Shown here: piece by piece, positions 43,641-51,748 of the stretch
Layout: the number at the start of each line of letters is the position of its first letter
How positions within the stretch are numbered: the first letter of the stretch is position 1
Source of the DNA: Sutcliffiella deserti
GTDB taxonomy: Bacteria > Bacillota > Bacilli > Bacillales > Bacillaceae_I
Length of the DNA stretch: 57,846 bases
Assembly: GCF_020037475.1 (NCBI RefSeq)
Contig: NZ_JAIQDB010000003.1
Coordinates: 170,919 to 228,764, forward strand
Direction: 5' to 3'
Program-made: the position numbers and the translations under genes
Notes under the pieces: generated by a model
What the model was told of the DNA's origin: nothing
The model's input: only the letters and a program-made list of their open reading frames with translations
Database searches by the model: none

Positions 43641-43676
43641 TGTATTTAATTATAAAAACGCCTCCTTTCCGCTCAT

Positions 43677-44075
43677 TTAAACTCCCATTTCCCCTAGCAC
43701 TTCAGCTATACGTGCTTTTTCTTCTGTTTTATTCTGGTATTCAAAGAAACCCAGTCTATTTCCCCATGGATCTGTGAATGTGCCCCATTTCACCGGAACC
43801 TCAGACCTTGAGAAAATTTCAAACCAATTAGTGCCAAGCACACGCGCCATTCTTTCACGTTCGGCTTCCATATCTGTTACACCGAGGCGTAGAGGCCCGC
43901 TTCCTTCTGTAGGTGTGCCTTCTGCAATTTGCAGCCAGCAGCCAGGAATAAGCTCCCATTCAGCAAATCCTTCGTGAGGGGTGAAGTCCGGTTCTCTGTT
44001 CAACAAAGTCCGATACCACTGCAGTCCTTCTTGAAAATTACTAACACGAAACTGAGTAGTCATTTCGAATATCAT
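43677..44075 (-). CDS. VOC (glyoxalase/bleomycin-resistance) family protein
   Basis: 132 aa; AGGAGGT before the ATG. Paired beta-alpha-beta modules: EMTTQFRVSNFQEGLQWYRT, AEWELIPGCWLQIAEGT, RLGVTDMEAERERMA and a C-terminal KWGTFTDPWGNRLGFFEY. DPWGN plus the E/H-type metal positions mark the VOC superfamily. Such proteins bind metals and small ligands or reduce drug toxicity. It lies just downstream of a second, disrupted VOC gene. Confidence 0.85.
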   Translation of the reverse strand: MIFEMTTQFRVSNFQEGLQWYRTLLNREPDFTPHEGFAEWELIPGCWLQIAEGTPTEGSGPLRLGVTDMEAERERMARVLGTNWFEIFSRSEVPVKWGTFTDPWGNRLGFFEYQNKTEEKARIAEVLGEMGV

Positions 44076-44093
44076 CTTGTCTGACCTCCTAAC

Positions 44094-44450
44094 CTATTTT
44101 GAAAACTCCACTATTTCAATCTTGTTGCCCGCTGGATCCTCTATTACAAAATAAAAACCAGGTGGACAAGGTTGAGGCTCTTCAAAAAGCATCTTCACTC
44201 CTTTTTCTTTTAGACTAGCAAAATCGTTCTTTATATTTTCTGATTGGATGCCAAGAAGCACTCCTTGGTTACGGCCTGTACTGCCGTCATCTGCTTTTTC
44301 CAAAACCAGCGGTACACCTTCATGTACCAGGCTCACAATATTCTCACCGTACTTCTTGGAAACCTAAAAATCTAGTACGTTTGTGTAAAAATTAACCGCC
44401 TCATTCATATCGTTCACTTTTATTGTCAGTACGCATACTTTGTTTAACAT
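44094..44450 (-). pseudogene. VOC family gene with an amber stop at codon 29
   Basis: From ATG 44450 the frame reads MLNKVCVLTIKVNDMNEAV, NFYTNVLDF, then TAG (44364-44366), then VSKKYGENIVSLVHEG and onward to the full C-terminus (FYFVIEDPAGNKIEIVEFS) without another stop. The single amber codon is the only defect, so decay is recent or the codon is read through. In-frame length 118 codons equals a normal VOC protein. The tail could also restart at an internal ATG-like site but would lose the first beta-alpha-beta module. Confidence 0.75.
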
Positions 44451-44496
44451 CCTAATACCCCCTTAGTTTTTCAGAACAGATAGAAACGTCACTATT

Positions 44497-44733
44497 TCAA
44501 GATGTCTGCCGTCTTTTAGAAATAACCAAACCCACCACACCCGCAACAAGCAAAGCAACTACAATCTTTATAACATAATTGTTTAAGAGACCTTCCACTA
44601 AATACCCATTAAACTTCTGAAGCAAGGTTGCTTCAGGAACCCAATCGATTACATACCCTATTCCAAGAATTGCAGGCAGACTAAGCAACACATAGACACT
44701 CAAAAAAACAACCAAGTATGTTTTTATTTTCAT
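44497..44733 (-). CDS. Small two-helix membrane protein
   Basis: 78 aa from the ATG after GGAGG (a longer frame starts inside the preceding gene). Helices at about residues 5-26 and 48-68, joined by DWVPEATLLQKFNGYLVEGL; basic end VISKRRQTS. It sits 40 bases downstream of the sigma/anti-sigma fusion gene, probably in the same transcript, and could be an accessory of that system. No family recognised. Confidence 0.65.
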   Translation of the reverse strand: MKIKTYLVVFLSVYVLLSLPAILGIGYVIDWVPEATLLQKFNGYLVEGLLNNYVIKIVVALLVAGVVGLVISKRRQTS

Positions 44734-44773
44734 TAACAAAATTCCTCCTATATAACACGAATCACCGCTCCTG

Positions 44774-46894
44774 CTACTCCCTAAACAATGGTATTCTCTC
44801 CAAGTTTTCCACCCTAAAATGATAGCTTGCTTCATACGCAGTTAGAGTGAAAGATTCAGGAAGCCCAAGCGGTTGGTTTAAAGGTATTTCGAAATGGTAG
44901 AGCGTGTTGGGATCTTGAAAAACAGGGGTTTCATAAAAATCCTCCCAATTGGCTTGGAAAGAGACATGGTCTGGTGGATTACCGTCGAAACTACCTAAAA
45001 ACCATTGAAATCTTGTAATAAAAGTATCGCTTTCATGCGAGCCTATAATTTTGACTTCGTACCGTTCTGGATTGTCCTGATCTGCCTCTAGTCTTTTGAT
45101 AGTATAATAGTCGATACTTGTACCTTCATATTCTTTATTGATTGGTGTCCGTTCCGCCTCTTTCAAATCTATGGATAGTTCAAATCCGGCAAATTCGCTG
45201 TAAGTCACTTCATTAATGCGAGCATACAGCTTCTCCCCTTTTTCCAAAGCTCTTGTTGTATTTCCCGTTGCTAGGTCTACAAAATAATTATGATATAAAT
45301 TAACTGTCTCTATGGTTGGGATAGCAGATTCAACCTTGTTATCCAGCGGGACATTATCCTGTGGTGGATTATAGGTGGAATGGAAAAGTAACTCTTCCCC
45401 TGCTTCATTCTCTACTTTAATATCAGTGGTAATTTGGGGGTGATTCCAGAAATATCCATAACCTTCCTTTCTTCTCAACTCTTCATATCTTTTTATGATG
45501 CGATCTTTTTCTTGATAGGTAAATTCGTAAGAAAAATCTAATAGACTGCCTGTTTCGCTATGAAGGAAATTCTCTAAGTCTATTTTCACTTTATCATTCA
45601 AATTGACTGTTTGACCTAGCTCGGTTTCTTCCATAGATACTAATCCATTTTGATACTGTACGGGAAGAGTAATCTCCCATTGTCCAAGTACTCCCCCGAC
45701 TCTTGTGCTGTTGAAAACTAATTCAAATTCTTCAGGAAGAACCAAATCTTCAATACGGTTCAAATCGAGATAAAAAGAACCCTTTGTAAGCTCATCATTT
45801 TTAGAAATGGCGCTTATCACTCGAATAGGATATAGCTCTTCTTTTGTTTTAAGACTTACTAAACCCGGCTTAGATATATCGATTAACTGACTTCCGGTAG
45901 GAGACTGATTCTCAACCAATTCCCGTTCACTATTTATCTCAAAGTCTACCCTCGTCAAGATTGGAGACATCTCCATTCCAGTGATTTCGAAAGAGATTTC
46001 CCTATCCGTCGCGATATAAGTACCCTTGTCCCAGACATTATAGAACTCTCCATGGCTGAGGTAGTTTCCGGCAAGTGTTTTCCAATTAGATAAATGCGGC
46101 ATAGTATTGATAAGAAGCGCTCCAATTACTAAAACAAAAGCTACGGAGATAAGTTGATAGGACAAGGGTTTCTTTACTTTTTGTCTTTTATAGGGATCTA
46201 ACTTTTCAAGCACTTCAGTTTTCAAGGATTCGCTTAAACCATGGGAATTAAAATATGCATTCCAGCCATTTAGAATTCGCTTTAGCTGCTGAAGTCTCTC
46301 CCTGCAAGTTGGGCAGAATTCCAAGTGGTCTTCCGTCTCTTCTATTTGATCTGAACTTGTTACATAAAGGTACAGACTATTATTATCGAGGCAAGGCGAT
46401 TCATGGTTTTCCGGCAACTGCTTCTGAACCAGCTCTTCTGGTATAGAAAAAAGAGATTGTTTAATTTCTTCCACACTGGATCCAATCAATAAGCTGATAG
46501 ATTGGGGTGAAAGATTGAAAATCCGAGCTAGCAGTAGAGCTTGTTGAGTATGGATTGGCAACTGTATAAAATAACGATCAATTTCACGGTTGGTGCCGGA
46601 AACCTCTTTCGTATTGTGGGGTCTTTTTATAGATTCGAGCTGATTGAATATAAAAGCTACAGCCGTAAGAATAAACCAGTTATCAAAATCTTCTCTAGAT
46701 TGTTTCTTAAAGGAAGGCAATACCTTATACACATATTCAAGAGTGTTGACTGTCCACTCTTTCGCCAACTTCTCATCGCGAACTAGTAATAATATGAATT
46801 GATGTAGCTTTTCTTCATGGAAAATAATAATAGGTTCATAGTCATTTATACTTCCATTTAGAATTTCATTGATATGATCCTTCCACTCGTTCAC
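44774..46894 (-). CDS. Sigma-factor-like / anti-sigma-like fusion protein with membrane anchor
   Basis: 706 aa from GTG after GGAGGATAAAG. Residues about 1-170 look like a degenerate ECF sigma factor: region-2-like FHEEKLHQFILLLVRDEK and LPSFKKQSREDFDNWF, region-4-like LPIHTQQALLLARIFNLS. Then an anti-sigma zinc finger with the HxxxCxxC motif (HLEFCPTC, about residues 198-205), a membrane helix near 250-267 (LISVAFVLVIGALLI), and about 430 residues of extracytoplasmic beta-rich sequence (DUF4179-like). The two normally separate partners are joined in one polypeptide. Whether the sigma part still binds core polymerase is unclear, as its DNA-binding motifs are weak. Confidence 0.78.
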   Translation of the reverse strand: MNEWKDHINEILNGSINDYEPIIIFHEEKLHQFILLLVRDEKLAKEWTVNTLEYVYKVLPSFKKQSREDFDNWFILTAVAFIFNQLESIKRPHNTKEVSGTNREIDRYFIQLPIHTQQALLLARIFNLSPQSISLLIGSSVEEIKQSLFSIPEELVQKQLPENHESPCLDNNSLYLYVTSSDQIEETEDHLEFCPTCRERLQQLKRILNGWNAYFNSHGLSESLKTEVLEKLDPYKRQKVKKPLSYQLISVAFVLVIGALLINTMPHLSNWKTLAGNYLSHGEFYNVWDKGTYIATDREISFEITGMEMSPILTRVDFEINSERELVENQSPTGSQLIDISKPGLVSLKTKEELYPIRVISAISKNDELTKGSFYLDLNRIEDLVLPEEFELVFNSTRVGGVLGQWEITLPVQYQNGLVSMEETELGQTVNLNDKVKIDLENFLHSETGSLLDFSYEFTYQEKDRIIKRYEELRRKEGYGYFWNHPQITTDIKVENEAGEELLFHSTYNPPQDNVPLDNKVESAIPTIETVNLYHNYFVDLATGNTTRALEKGEKLYARINEVTYSEFAGFELSIDLKEAERTPINKEYEGTSIDYYTIKRLEADQDNPERYEVKIIGSHESDTFITRFQWFLGSFDGNPPDHVSFQANWEDFYETPVFQDPNTLYHFEIPLNQPLGLPESFTLTAYEASYHFRVENLERIPLFRE

Positions 46895-47097
46895 CTTTAT
46901 CCTCCTTTTGCTAGAGACCTCTATATTTACACTTTCTAGGAGTTCCTAATTTGGTTATAACATTCATTTTACCTTAATATTGGAAATTTTAACACAACTG
47001 TTGCTGGTACTCTTTCCTATTCCGTGTTGGAGGGAAAATTATTAAAGGACACTCACCCATCCCTTATGGTGTCAATATACTGATTATGCTTTAGGAG

Positions 47098-47856
47098 GTG
47101 AGGAAGATAAATAAACTTTACAAAAACGATCCTTCAGACAGGGAGCTTTTAGCACCATGGCAAAAACAGGCAATGGAGAGGTTTGAGGCTAAGATGAAAG
47201 ACAAAGAGCGGCCATTTCCTTGCATACCTGCCACCCAGGGTTTTGCTTTGAATCAGTTCCGCTATGGTTTTGCTGGGGATCCTAGAAGTGAAAAATCAAT
47301 TGAAGAACTGGGAGACCTTTTGGCTCTCTACACAGAAACTGCCAAGGAAAACGGACCGTACACCTCACTGCTTGTATTCTTTGAGACACCTCTTGATGTA
47401 AAAGAGACCTTTTCAACTGAACAATGGGAACAACTTTTTTGGAAACATCTAAACGGCTTATCTCAAATAGATGAAATAGAATGGCCAGCCCATATACCTT
47501 CAGATCCCCTTCACCCATTATGGGAATTTTGCTATCATGGTGAACAATATTTCATGTATTGTGGTACTCCTTCTCATAGAAATAGAAAAAGCAGACATTC
47601 GGAGGAATATGTACTTGCGATTACTCCAAGATGGGTATTAGAAGAATTCGGAAAGCAAGGGGAATACGCCAGGAAAATCAAATCGCAGGTGCGAAAAAGG
47701 CTAGAAAACTATGACACTATTGATATTCACCCGGACCTAAACAGCTACGGCAACCCGGAAAACTATGAATGGAAGCAATATTTTCTCCATGATGACGATA
47801 CATCCATAGCAAAGTGTCCTTTCCATCGGACAATAAAGTCATCTAATAGGAAATAG
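47098..47856 (+). CDS. YqcI/YcgG family protein
   Basis: 252 aa. Family landmarks: FPCIPATQGFALNQFRYGF, FFETPLDVKETFSTEQWEQL, LWEFCYHGEQYFMYCGTPSH, and the C-terminal KCPFHRT. Function unknown; cytoplasmic. The only in-frame canonical start, GTG at 47098, overlaps the AGGAGGTG ribosome site, and an in-frame stop lies immediately before it. Either a closely spaced GTG is used or a non-canonical codon such as AUA, eight bases further on, serves. Confidence 0.82.
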   Translation: MRKINKLYKNDPSDRELLAPWQKQAMERFEAKMKDKERPFPCIPATQGFALNQFRYGFAGDPRSEKSIEELGDLLALYTETAKENGPYTSLLVFFETPLDVKETFSTEQWEQLFWKHLNGLSQIDEIEWPAHIPSDPLHPLWEFCYHGEQYFMYCGTPSHRNRKSRHSEEYVLAITPRWVLEEFGKQGEYARKIKSQVRKRLENYDTIDIHPDLNSYGNPENYEWKQYFLHDDDTSIAKCPFHRTIKSSNRK

Positions 47857-47865
47857 TGTTAGAAA

Positions 47866-47890
47866 AAGCGCAAGTGATATTGCGCTTATT
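47866..47890 (+). terminator. Terminator of the YqcI-like gene
   Basis: AAGCGCAA-GTGATA-TTGCGCTT followed by ATTCTTGTG; T-run weak. The region 47891-48244 holds no gene, only the duplicated terminator described next. Confidence 0.6.
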
Positions 47891-48002
47891 CTTGTGCTGC
47901 TTTGATTGGACGAATAGATTAGTATTCTGGGAGAAGGAAGATGAATTCGAGAAAAAATCTAAAAATCCGCAAACAGATTTTCACTCAAAACAGAACTAAA
48001 GC

Positions 48003-48045
48003 GCAACTAGTATGAACCACTAGTTATGCCTTTTTTCATATAAAA
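48003..48045. repeat. Duplicate of the AraC-gene terminator
   Basis: GCAACTAGTATGAACCACTA followed by GTTATGCCTTTTTTCAT, then TTCCGATT. It repeats, almost base for base, the terminator at 49005-49044 that follows the AraC gene, including the downstream TTCCGATT. An ancient partial duplication of the end of that locus would explain it. Confidence 0.6.
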
Positions 48046-48244
48046 GTTCCGATTGACCCTATCCATTTGCGAATTATTGTGCGATATCACATTAACGCCT
48101 CCTATAATGGAAGATAGATTTCATTATAGGGGTTTTTAGTGTTTGGTCTAATAACTTGATGAAATTCTAAGGAAGATTTTTTAAAAGGTGGAAGTTACTA
48201 AACTAAAATGCAAAAAAACCAAAAACTATATATGCATAATGTAA

Positions 48245-48270
48245 TTTTTAGTGTAAAATTACACTAAAAA
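48245..48270. promoter_or_regulatory. Perfect 12-base-arm palindrome upstream of 48287
   Basis: TTTTTAGTGTAA-AA-TTACACTAAAAA, ending 17 bases before the ATG and immediately before the GAAAGGCGG ribosome site. It could be an operator (the GTGTAA ... TTACAC core recalls sites bound by small winged-helix repressors) or an mRNA hairpin. Confidence 0.6.
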
Positions 48271-48286
48271 GAAAGGCGGTTTCTAT

Positions 48287-48715
48287 ATGAAAATGATCAA
48301 GCCCCTTATTATTATTCTTATTATTTCTATAACTGTTAACTTTGTAGGTTTTACTGATTTTTTTAAAGGTTTTCCTCCAACTTATTATAAGACAATACTA
48401 TCCATTGTATTTTTAGCTTTTTGGGGCATTCTAGGTGTCTATATGGGGTTAAAGAATGAAAAGCAATTCTTCCCATTCATTAGCGGATATATTGGGTTAG
48501 GATTAGCAGCCTGTGTAATAGGTCATTTACTTGAGCTCTTGTTGCCAACTATATTTTTCTTCAGTATCTATATAGGACCGTTGTATGGTCTAACATATTA
48601 TATTACGGCGGATCCTTCGTTACTATCCATCATATTAAGTATATTACTTGTTTATGGCGTGAGTTTATTAGGTTTTTTCTTACCCAACCTTTTCATTAAC
48701 TTAAAAAAGGCATAG
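48287..48715 (+). CDS. Hypothetical four-helix membrane protein
   Basis: 142 aa; AAAGGCGG seven bases before the ATG. Helices near 4-22, 33-54, 61-85 and 110-136. Loops are short (FKGFPPTYYK, MGLKNEKQF); no polar active-site clusters. Family not recognised. The perfect palindrome at its 5' end implies dedicated regulation, but no regulator gene is adjacent. Confidence 0.68.
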   Translation: MKMIKPLIIILIISITVNFVGFTDFFKGFPPTYYKTILSIVFLAFWGILGVYMGLKNEKQFFPFISGYIGLGLAACVIGHLLELLLPTIFFFSIYIGPLYGLTYYITADPSLLSIILSILLVYGVSLLGFFLPNLFINLKKA

Positions 48716-48739
48716 TAGAAAATTAGGAAGGTAAAGAAA

Positions 48740-48805
48740 ATCAAGTAGAAGGCGGTGACTAACCCCCGACCTCTCACACACCATACGTACCGTTCGGTTC
48801 TGACT
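48740..48805 (-). mobile_element. Group II intron 3'-end remnant
   Basis: Minus strand contains AACCGAACGGTACGTATGG followed by TGTGTGAGAGGTCGGGGG and TTAGTCACCGCC, then TTCTACTTGAT. This closely matches the domain V/VI end of Bacillus group II introns as I remember them (CCGAACGGTACGTACGGTGG, then TGTGAGAGGTCGG). No reverse-transcriptase ORF or 5' intron part follows upstream, so only a fragment is left. Confidence 0.65.
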
Positions 48806-49004
48806 GTTCAACTGTCCATCGCTAGGCAGGTTACCAAGTGAGCTGGGCGTATCAGATTACCTGTTTACATGGCAGCTACTCTATCACATTTAGGAGAAAA
48901 ACATGGATAAGCCAATGATGGAATTTTCATATTGAAAGACCGCGACTTCATTCTTCCCTGGTATCAAAAATTTTTCAGACTGGATTATACACCAAAACCC
49001 AGCT

Positions 49005-49044
49005 AAGGCACAGCTAGTATGAACCACTAGTTGTGCCTTTTTTT
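49005..49044 (-). terminator. Terminator of the AraC-family gene (original copy)
   Basis: AAGGCACAGCTAGT ... ACTAGTTGTGCCTT with T-runs on both strands. Duplicated at 48003-48045. Confidence 0.75.
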
Positions 49045-49080
49045 ATGCAACACTTCCGATTATCCCTGTAAGAACTTTCC

Positions 49081-49974
49081 CTATGCTCCTCCAACTCCAC
49101 GCATAACCGGAATATAGATATCCATTACTTTATTTTCAGGCTCATGGCATCTTTCATCATATAACTCCAAATCCAAGCCCCCTGCATGTTCATACCCGGA
49201 TTTAGGAAACCATTCCGTGAACACGTAGTTCCATGTCGACTGAATGGAGGCTGAAAAAGTTGCATCATCTGATTTTGGTGTTGTAAATACTGCATATTCC
49301 GTCTCTGGGAAACTTCTGTACACTAGCCCTTCAGGTGCTGGAGTTCCTTCTGCTACTTCCATTCCGATTAAATAAGTAAATTCACCGGTCTCAGGAGAAA
49401 AATCCGTGCAGATACCAAGTTCTTCTTTACAGTTTAGGGGATTTGGGATGTTCTCATATAAACTTTTCTGAAGGTATAGCTGCCAAAATGCAGGAATGTC
49501 TTTATTGTTTTGACCTTCTATGTTTCTTGTTTTCAGTTCATAGCCAATAAAGTGAAATGTAGGTTTTGTGAGTAATTTTGGTTCCATCATACTTCCTCCT
49601 TGGATTTTCATCTGAGTAAGGCAGGCTCTTCCACGCAAGGGACCGGATAGTACATTTGCGGATCGATATTGATTAGGTGACACTCCATAAAACTTTTTAA
49701 ATGCGCGGTTAAAGGACTCTTGGTATTGAAAGCCCACATCGATTGCAATATCTATCACCTTTACATCGGAATAGAATAGTCGCTCTGCTGCACGTGTTAG
49801 ACGTCTTTTTCTCACATAATCCATTACAGATTCTCCGACTAGCGCTTGAAATACACGATGAAAATGAAAAGGAGAAAAACAGGCAACTTCTGCTAACGTT
49901 TCGAGTGTTATCGGTTCCTGCAGTTTCTCTTCTATGTAATCTAGCGTACGTTCCACACAAACTCCATAGTCCAT
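49081..49974 (-). CDS. AraC-family regulator with C-terminal effector-binding domain
   Basis: 297 aa; GAGGTGAGGGG before the ATG. Two helix-turn-helix motifs in residues 8-105: ITLETLAEVACFSPFHFHRV and KVIDIAIDVGFQYQESFNRA followed by FKKFYGVSPNQYR. From residue 125 a GyrI-like effector-binding domain: KPTFHFIGYELKTRNIEG, LIGMEVAEGTPAPEGLV, SIQSTWNYVFTEWFPKSGYE. The Rob/YesS layout suggests drug- or metabolite-responsive activation. Target genes not obvious from context. Confidence 0.9.
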   Translation of the reverse strand: MDYGVCVERTLDYIEEKLQEPITLETLAEVACFSPFHFHRVFQALVGESVMDYVRKRRLTRAAERLFYSDVKVIDIAIDVGFQYQESFNRAFKKFYGVSPNQYRSANVLSGPLRGRACLTQMKIQGGSMMEPKLLTKPTFHFIGYELKTRNIEGQNNKDIPAFWQLYLQKSLYENIPNPLNCKEELGICTDFSPETGEFTYLIGMEVAEGTPAPEGLVYRSFPETEYAVFTTPKSDDATFSASIQSTWNYVFTEWFPKSGYEHAGGLDLELYDERCHEPENKVMDIYIPVMRGVGGA

Positions 49975-50290
49975 CCCCTCACCTCCCTATAACTAATATA
50001 TCAGTTCCCAGGTATCGTTTCTTAACATTTTTTGCTATTTAAAAGGAAGTGGGAAGGAAATTAGGAAGTTCGGAAAAGGCTCTTTTCTTAAAGATAGTTG
50101 CTATAGCCCGTAATAAATACAGATGTCTCCCACAAATAATTGGGGCGGATGTCTATTTTTTCCCCATTCAGGTCAAAAATGCTCGTGATTATGAGGATAA
50201 TAGCTAATAATTTTGGTTAGTGGACTTATTTGGGGTCAAAATCAGATAGCAGAGCAAATTTTTTAGCCAATCTGACATGATTTTGTTGTT

Positions 50291-50556
50291 TCATCTAACA
50301 CTTTTTTGTCTATCATCTAACAACTTTCGTGATTTATCTAACACATTTCAAAATTCATCTAACAACTTTCGTGATTCATCTAACACATTTTAAAATTCAT
50401 CTAACACATTTCGAGATTTATCTAACACATTTTAAAATTCATCTAACAATTTAGAGATAAAATCCATCTAACAACTTTCAAAATTTAACACATTTTAAGA
50501 TTCATCTAACAACCTTCCAAATGTATCTAACAACTCCTCCTGAAATTCATCTACCT
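50291..50556. repeat. Tandem field of 21-bp repeats
   Basis: About a dozen units of the form (C/T)ATCTAACA(C/A)(A/T)TTTCAAAATT with a dominant 21-base period, some units alternating AACTTTCGTGATT and CACATTTTAAAATT. Period breaks occur near 50450-50500. Non-coding. It fills most of the 750-base gap between the AraC and stress genes; the remainder, 49975-50290, shows no gene. Confidence 0.8.
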
Positions 50557-50652
50557 TTCAAAGTTAACTTAAAAACTCCCCAGGCTAATGCAAACCATCC
50601 AATAGCAACAATCTATGTAAAAATAGCCACTTAATTATAGAAGAAACAGAGT

Positions 50653-50710
50653 AAAAAAAGAGGCCTGATTCCCAGTGCTTATAGCTCTGAGAATCAGACG
50701 CCTTGATTTA
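50653..50710 (-). terminator. Terminator of the general stress gene
   Basis: Minus strand AAGGCGTCTGATTCTCAGAG ... GGAATCAGGCCTCTTTTTTT, an imperfect stem of about 15 pairs. Confidence 0.7.
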
Positions 50711-50723
50711 TATTGTTTAAGTG

Positions 50724-51566
50724 TTATAAATTCGGGTGACGACGGCCAGTAGTTCTGCTTGTTCGGGTATTGCCTACTTGGCTATCGTCCGAGTAGGTTC
50801 CGTCTCTACGACTGTTGTCTGAATAGGTATCTGTTTGGCTACTGCCTTCATGACTATCGTCCAAAAAGGTATTGTCTCTATTGCTGCTGTCTGAACGCGT
50901 ATCCGTTAGCTTACCACTTTCATGGCTATTGTCCAAAGAGCTACTGTCTTTATGGCTGCTTTCTGAATGGGTAGTATCTGTTTGGGTACTGCTTGCATTG
51001 GTGCTGGCTGTAGTACCTGCAAGTGCCCCATCAGAATACATATGAGTATTCATTGAGTTGTTGGAAGAGAAGTGCCCGTAGACATCATTTTTACTTTTTT
51101 CGTCTGCTTCCACCAGTATGACAATATGGCCTTTTTTCAAATGAGTTTCATACTCCTGTGCATGTTCTTTTGGAATCCCTGCACCCGTCAGAGCACCAAC
51201 GATCCCACCGCCTCCAGCTCCAATGGCTGCACCGGTTAAAACACTCGCCAGCGGTCCAGCTGCTGCAAGAACACCAATTCCTGGAATCGCCAATAGCCCG
51301 ATTTCCGCTATGATTCCAACAATTCCTCCGAGGACACCACCTGTACCGGCCCCAATGCCGAAGCCTTTCCCAGCATTCGATCCCCGCCCACTGTCCTTCT
51401 TCGTCACTTCACCATGTGTTACCTTCTCAATGCCCTTCACATCATCCTTGTCTTTAGCAAAAATCGAAATATCATCCTTCGTATATCCTGAATCATGAAG
51501 GGCGTGAATCGTACGAACAGCTTCTTCCTGGTTTTTGAAAACTCCACCGATAATCGTTTTATTCAT
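50724..51566 (-). CDS. General stress protein 17M-like (YflT family) with repetitive tail
   Basis: 280 aa. N-terminal 17M-type domain (residues 1-55: NKTIIGGVFKNQEEAVRTIH, GYTKDDISIFAKDKDDV), a glycine/alanine-rich hydrophobic middle (GIGAGTGGVLGGIVGIIAEI and on), then HLKKGHIVILVEADEKS. From about residue 175 a Ser/Thr/Asp/His-rich tail holds three 24-residue repeats (SSHKDSSSLDNSHESGKLTD, SSNRDNTFLDDSHEGSSQTD, NSRRDGTYSDDSQVGNT). The tail is longer than usual for the family. A sigma-B-type promoter lies 37 bases upstream. Confidence 0.85.
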   Translation of the reverse strand: MNKTIIGGVFKNQEEAVRTIHALHDSGYTKDDISIFAKDKDDVKGIEKVTHGEVTKKDSGRGSNAGKGFGIGAGTGGVLGGIVGIIAEIGLLAIPGIGVLAAAGPLASVLTGAAIGAGGGGIVGALTGAGIPKEHAQEYETHLKKGHIVILVEADEKSKNDVYGHFSSNNSMNTHMYSDGALAGTTASTNASSTQTDTTHSESSHKDSSSLDNSHESGKLTDTRSDSSNRDNTFLDDSHEGSSQTDTYSDNSRRDGTYSDDSQVGNTRTSRTTGRRHPNL

Positions 51567-51602
51567 TTTATTCCCTCCTTGAAAATTGGTTTCTTTTAAC
51601 TA

Positions 51603-51627
51603 ATTCCCTCTATGGACAATGGTAAAC
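51603..51627 (-). promoter_or_regulatory. Sigma-B-type promoter
   Basis: GTTTAC (51622-51627), 13-base spacer, GGGAAT (51603-51608); close to the sigma-B consensus GTTTAA-N12-14-GGGTAT. Points at the general stress gene at 50724-51566, matching that protein's family. Confidence 0.7.
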
Positions 51628-51748
51628 TTAATATGGAAAGGCCTAACCCCCTCTCTCACTTCATACGATTGAGTGCTAGGTCTAAATTTCTTCACTTTTT
51701 CATATTTATAGAGAGAAAATCTATATTATAGGAAAAGGTGAGACGGTT

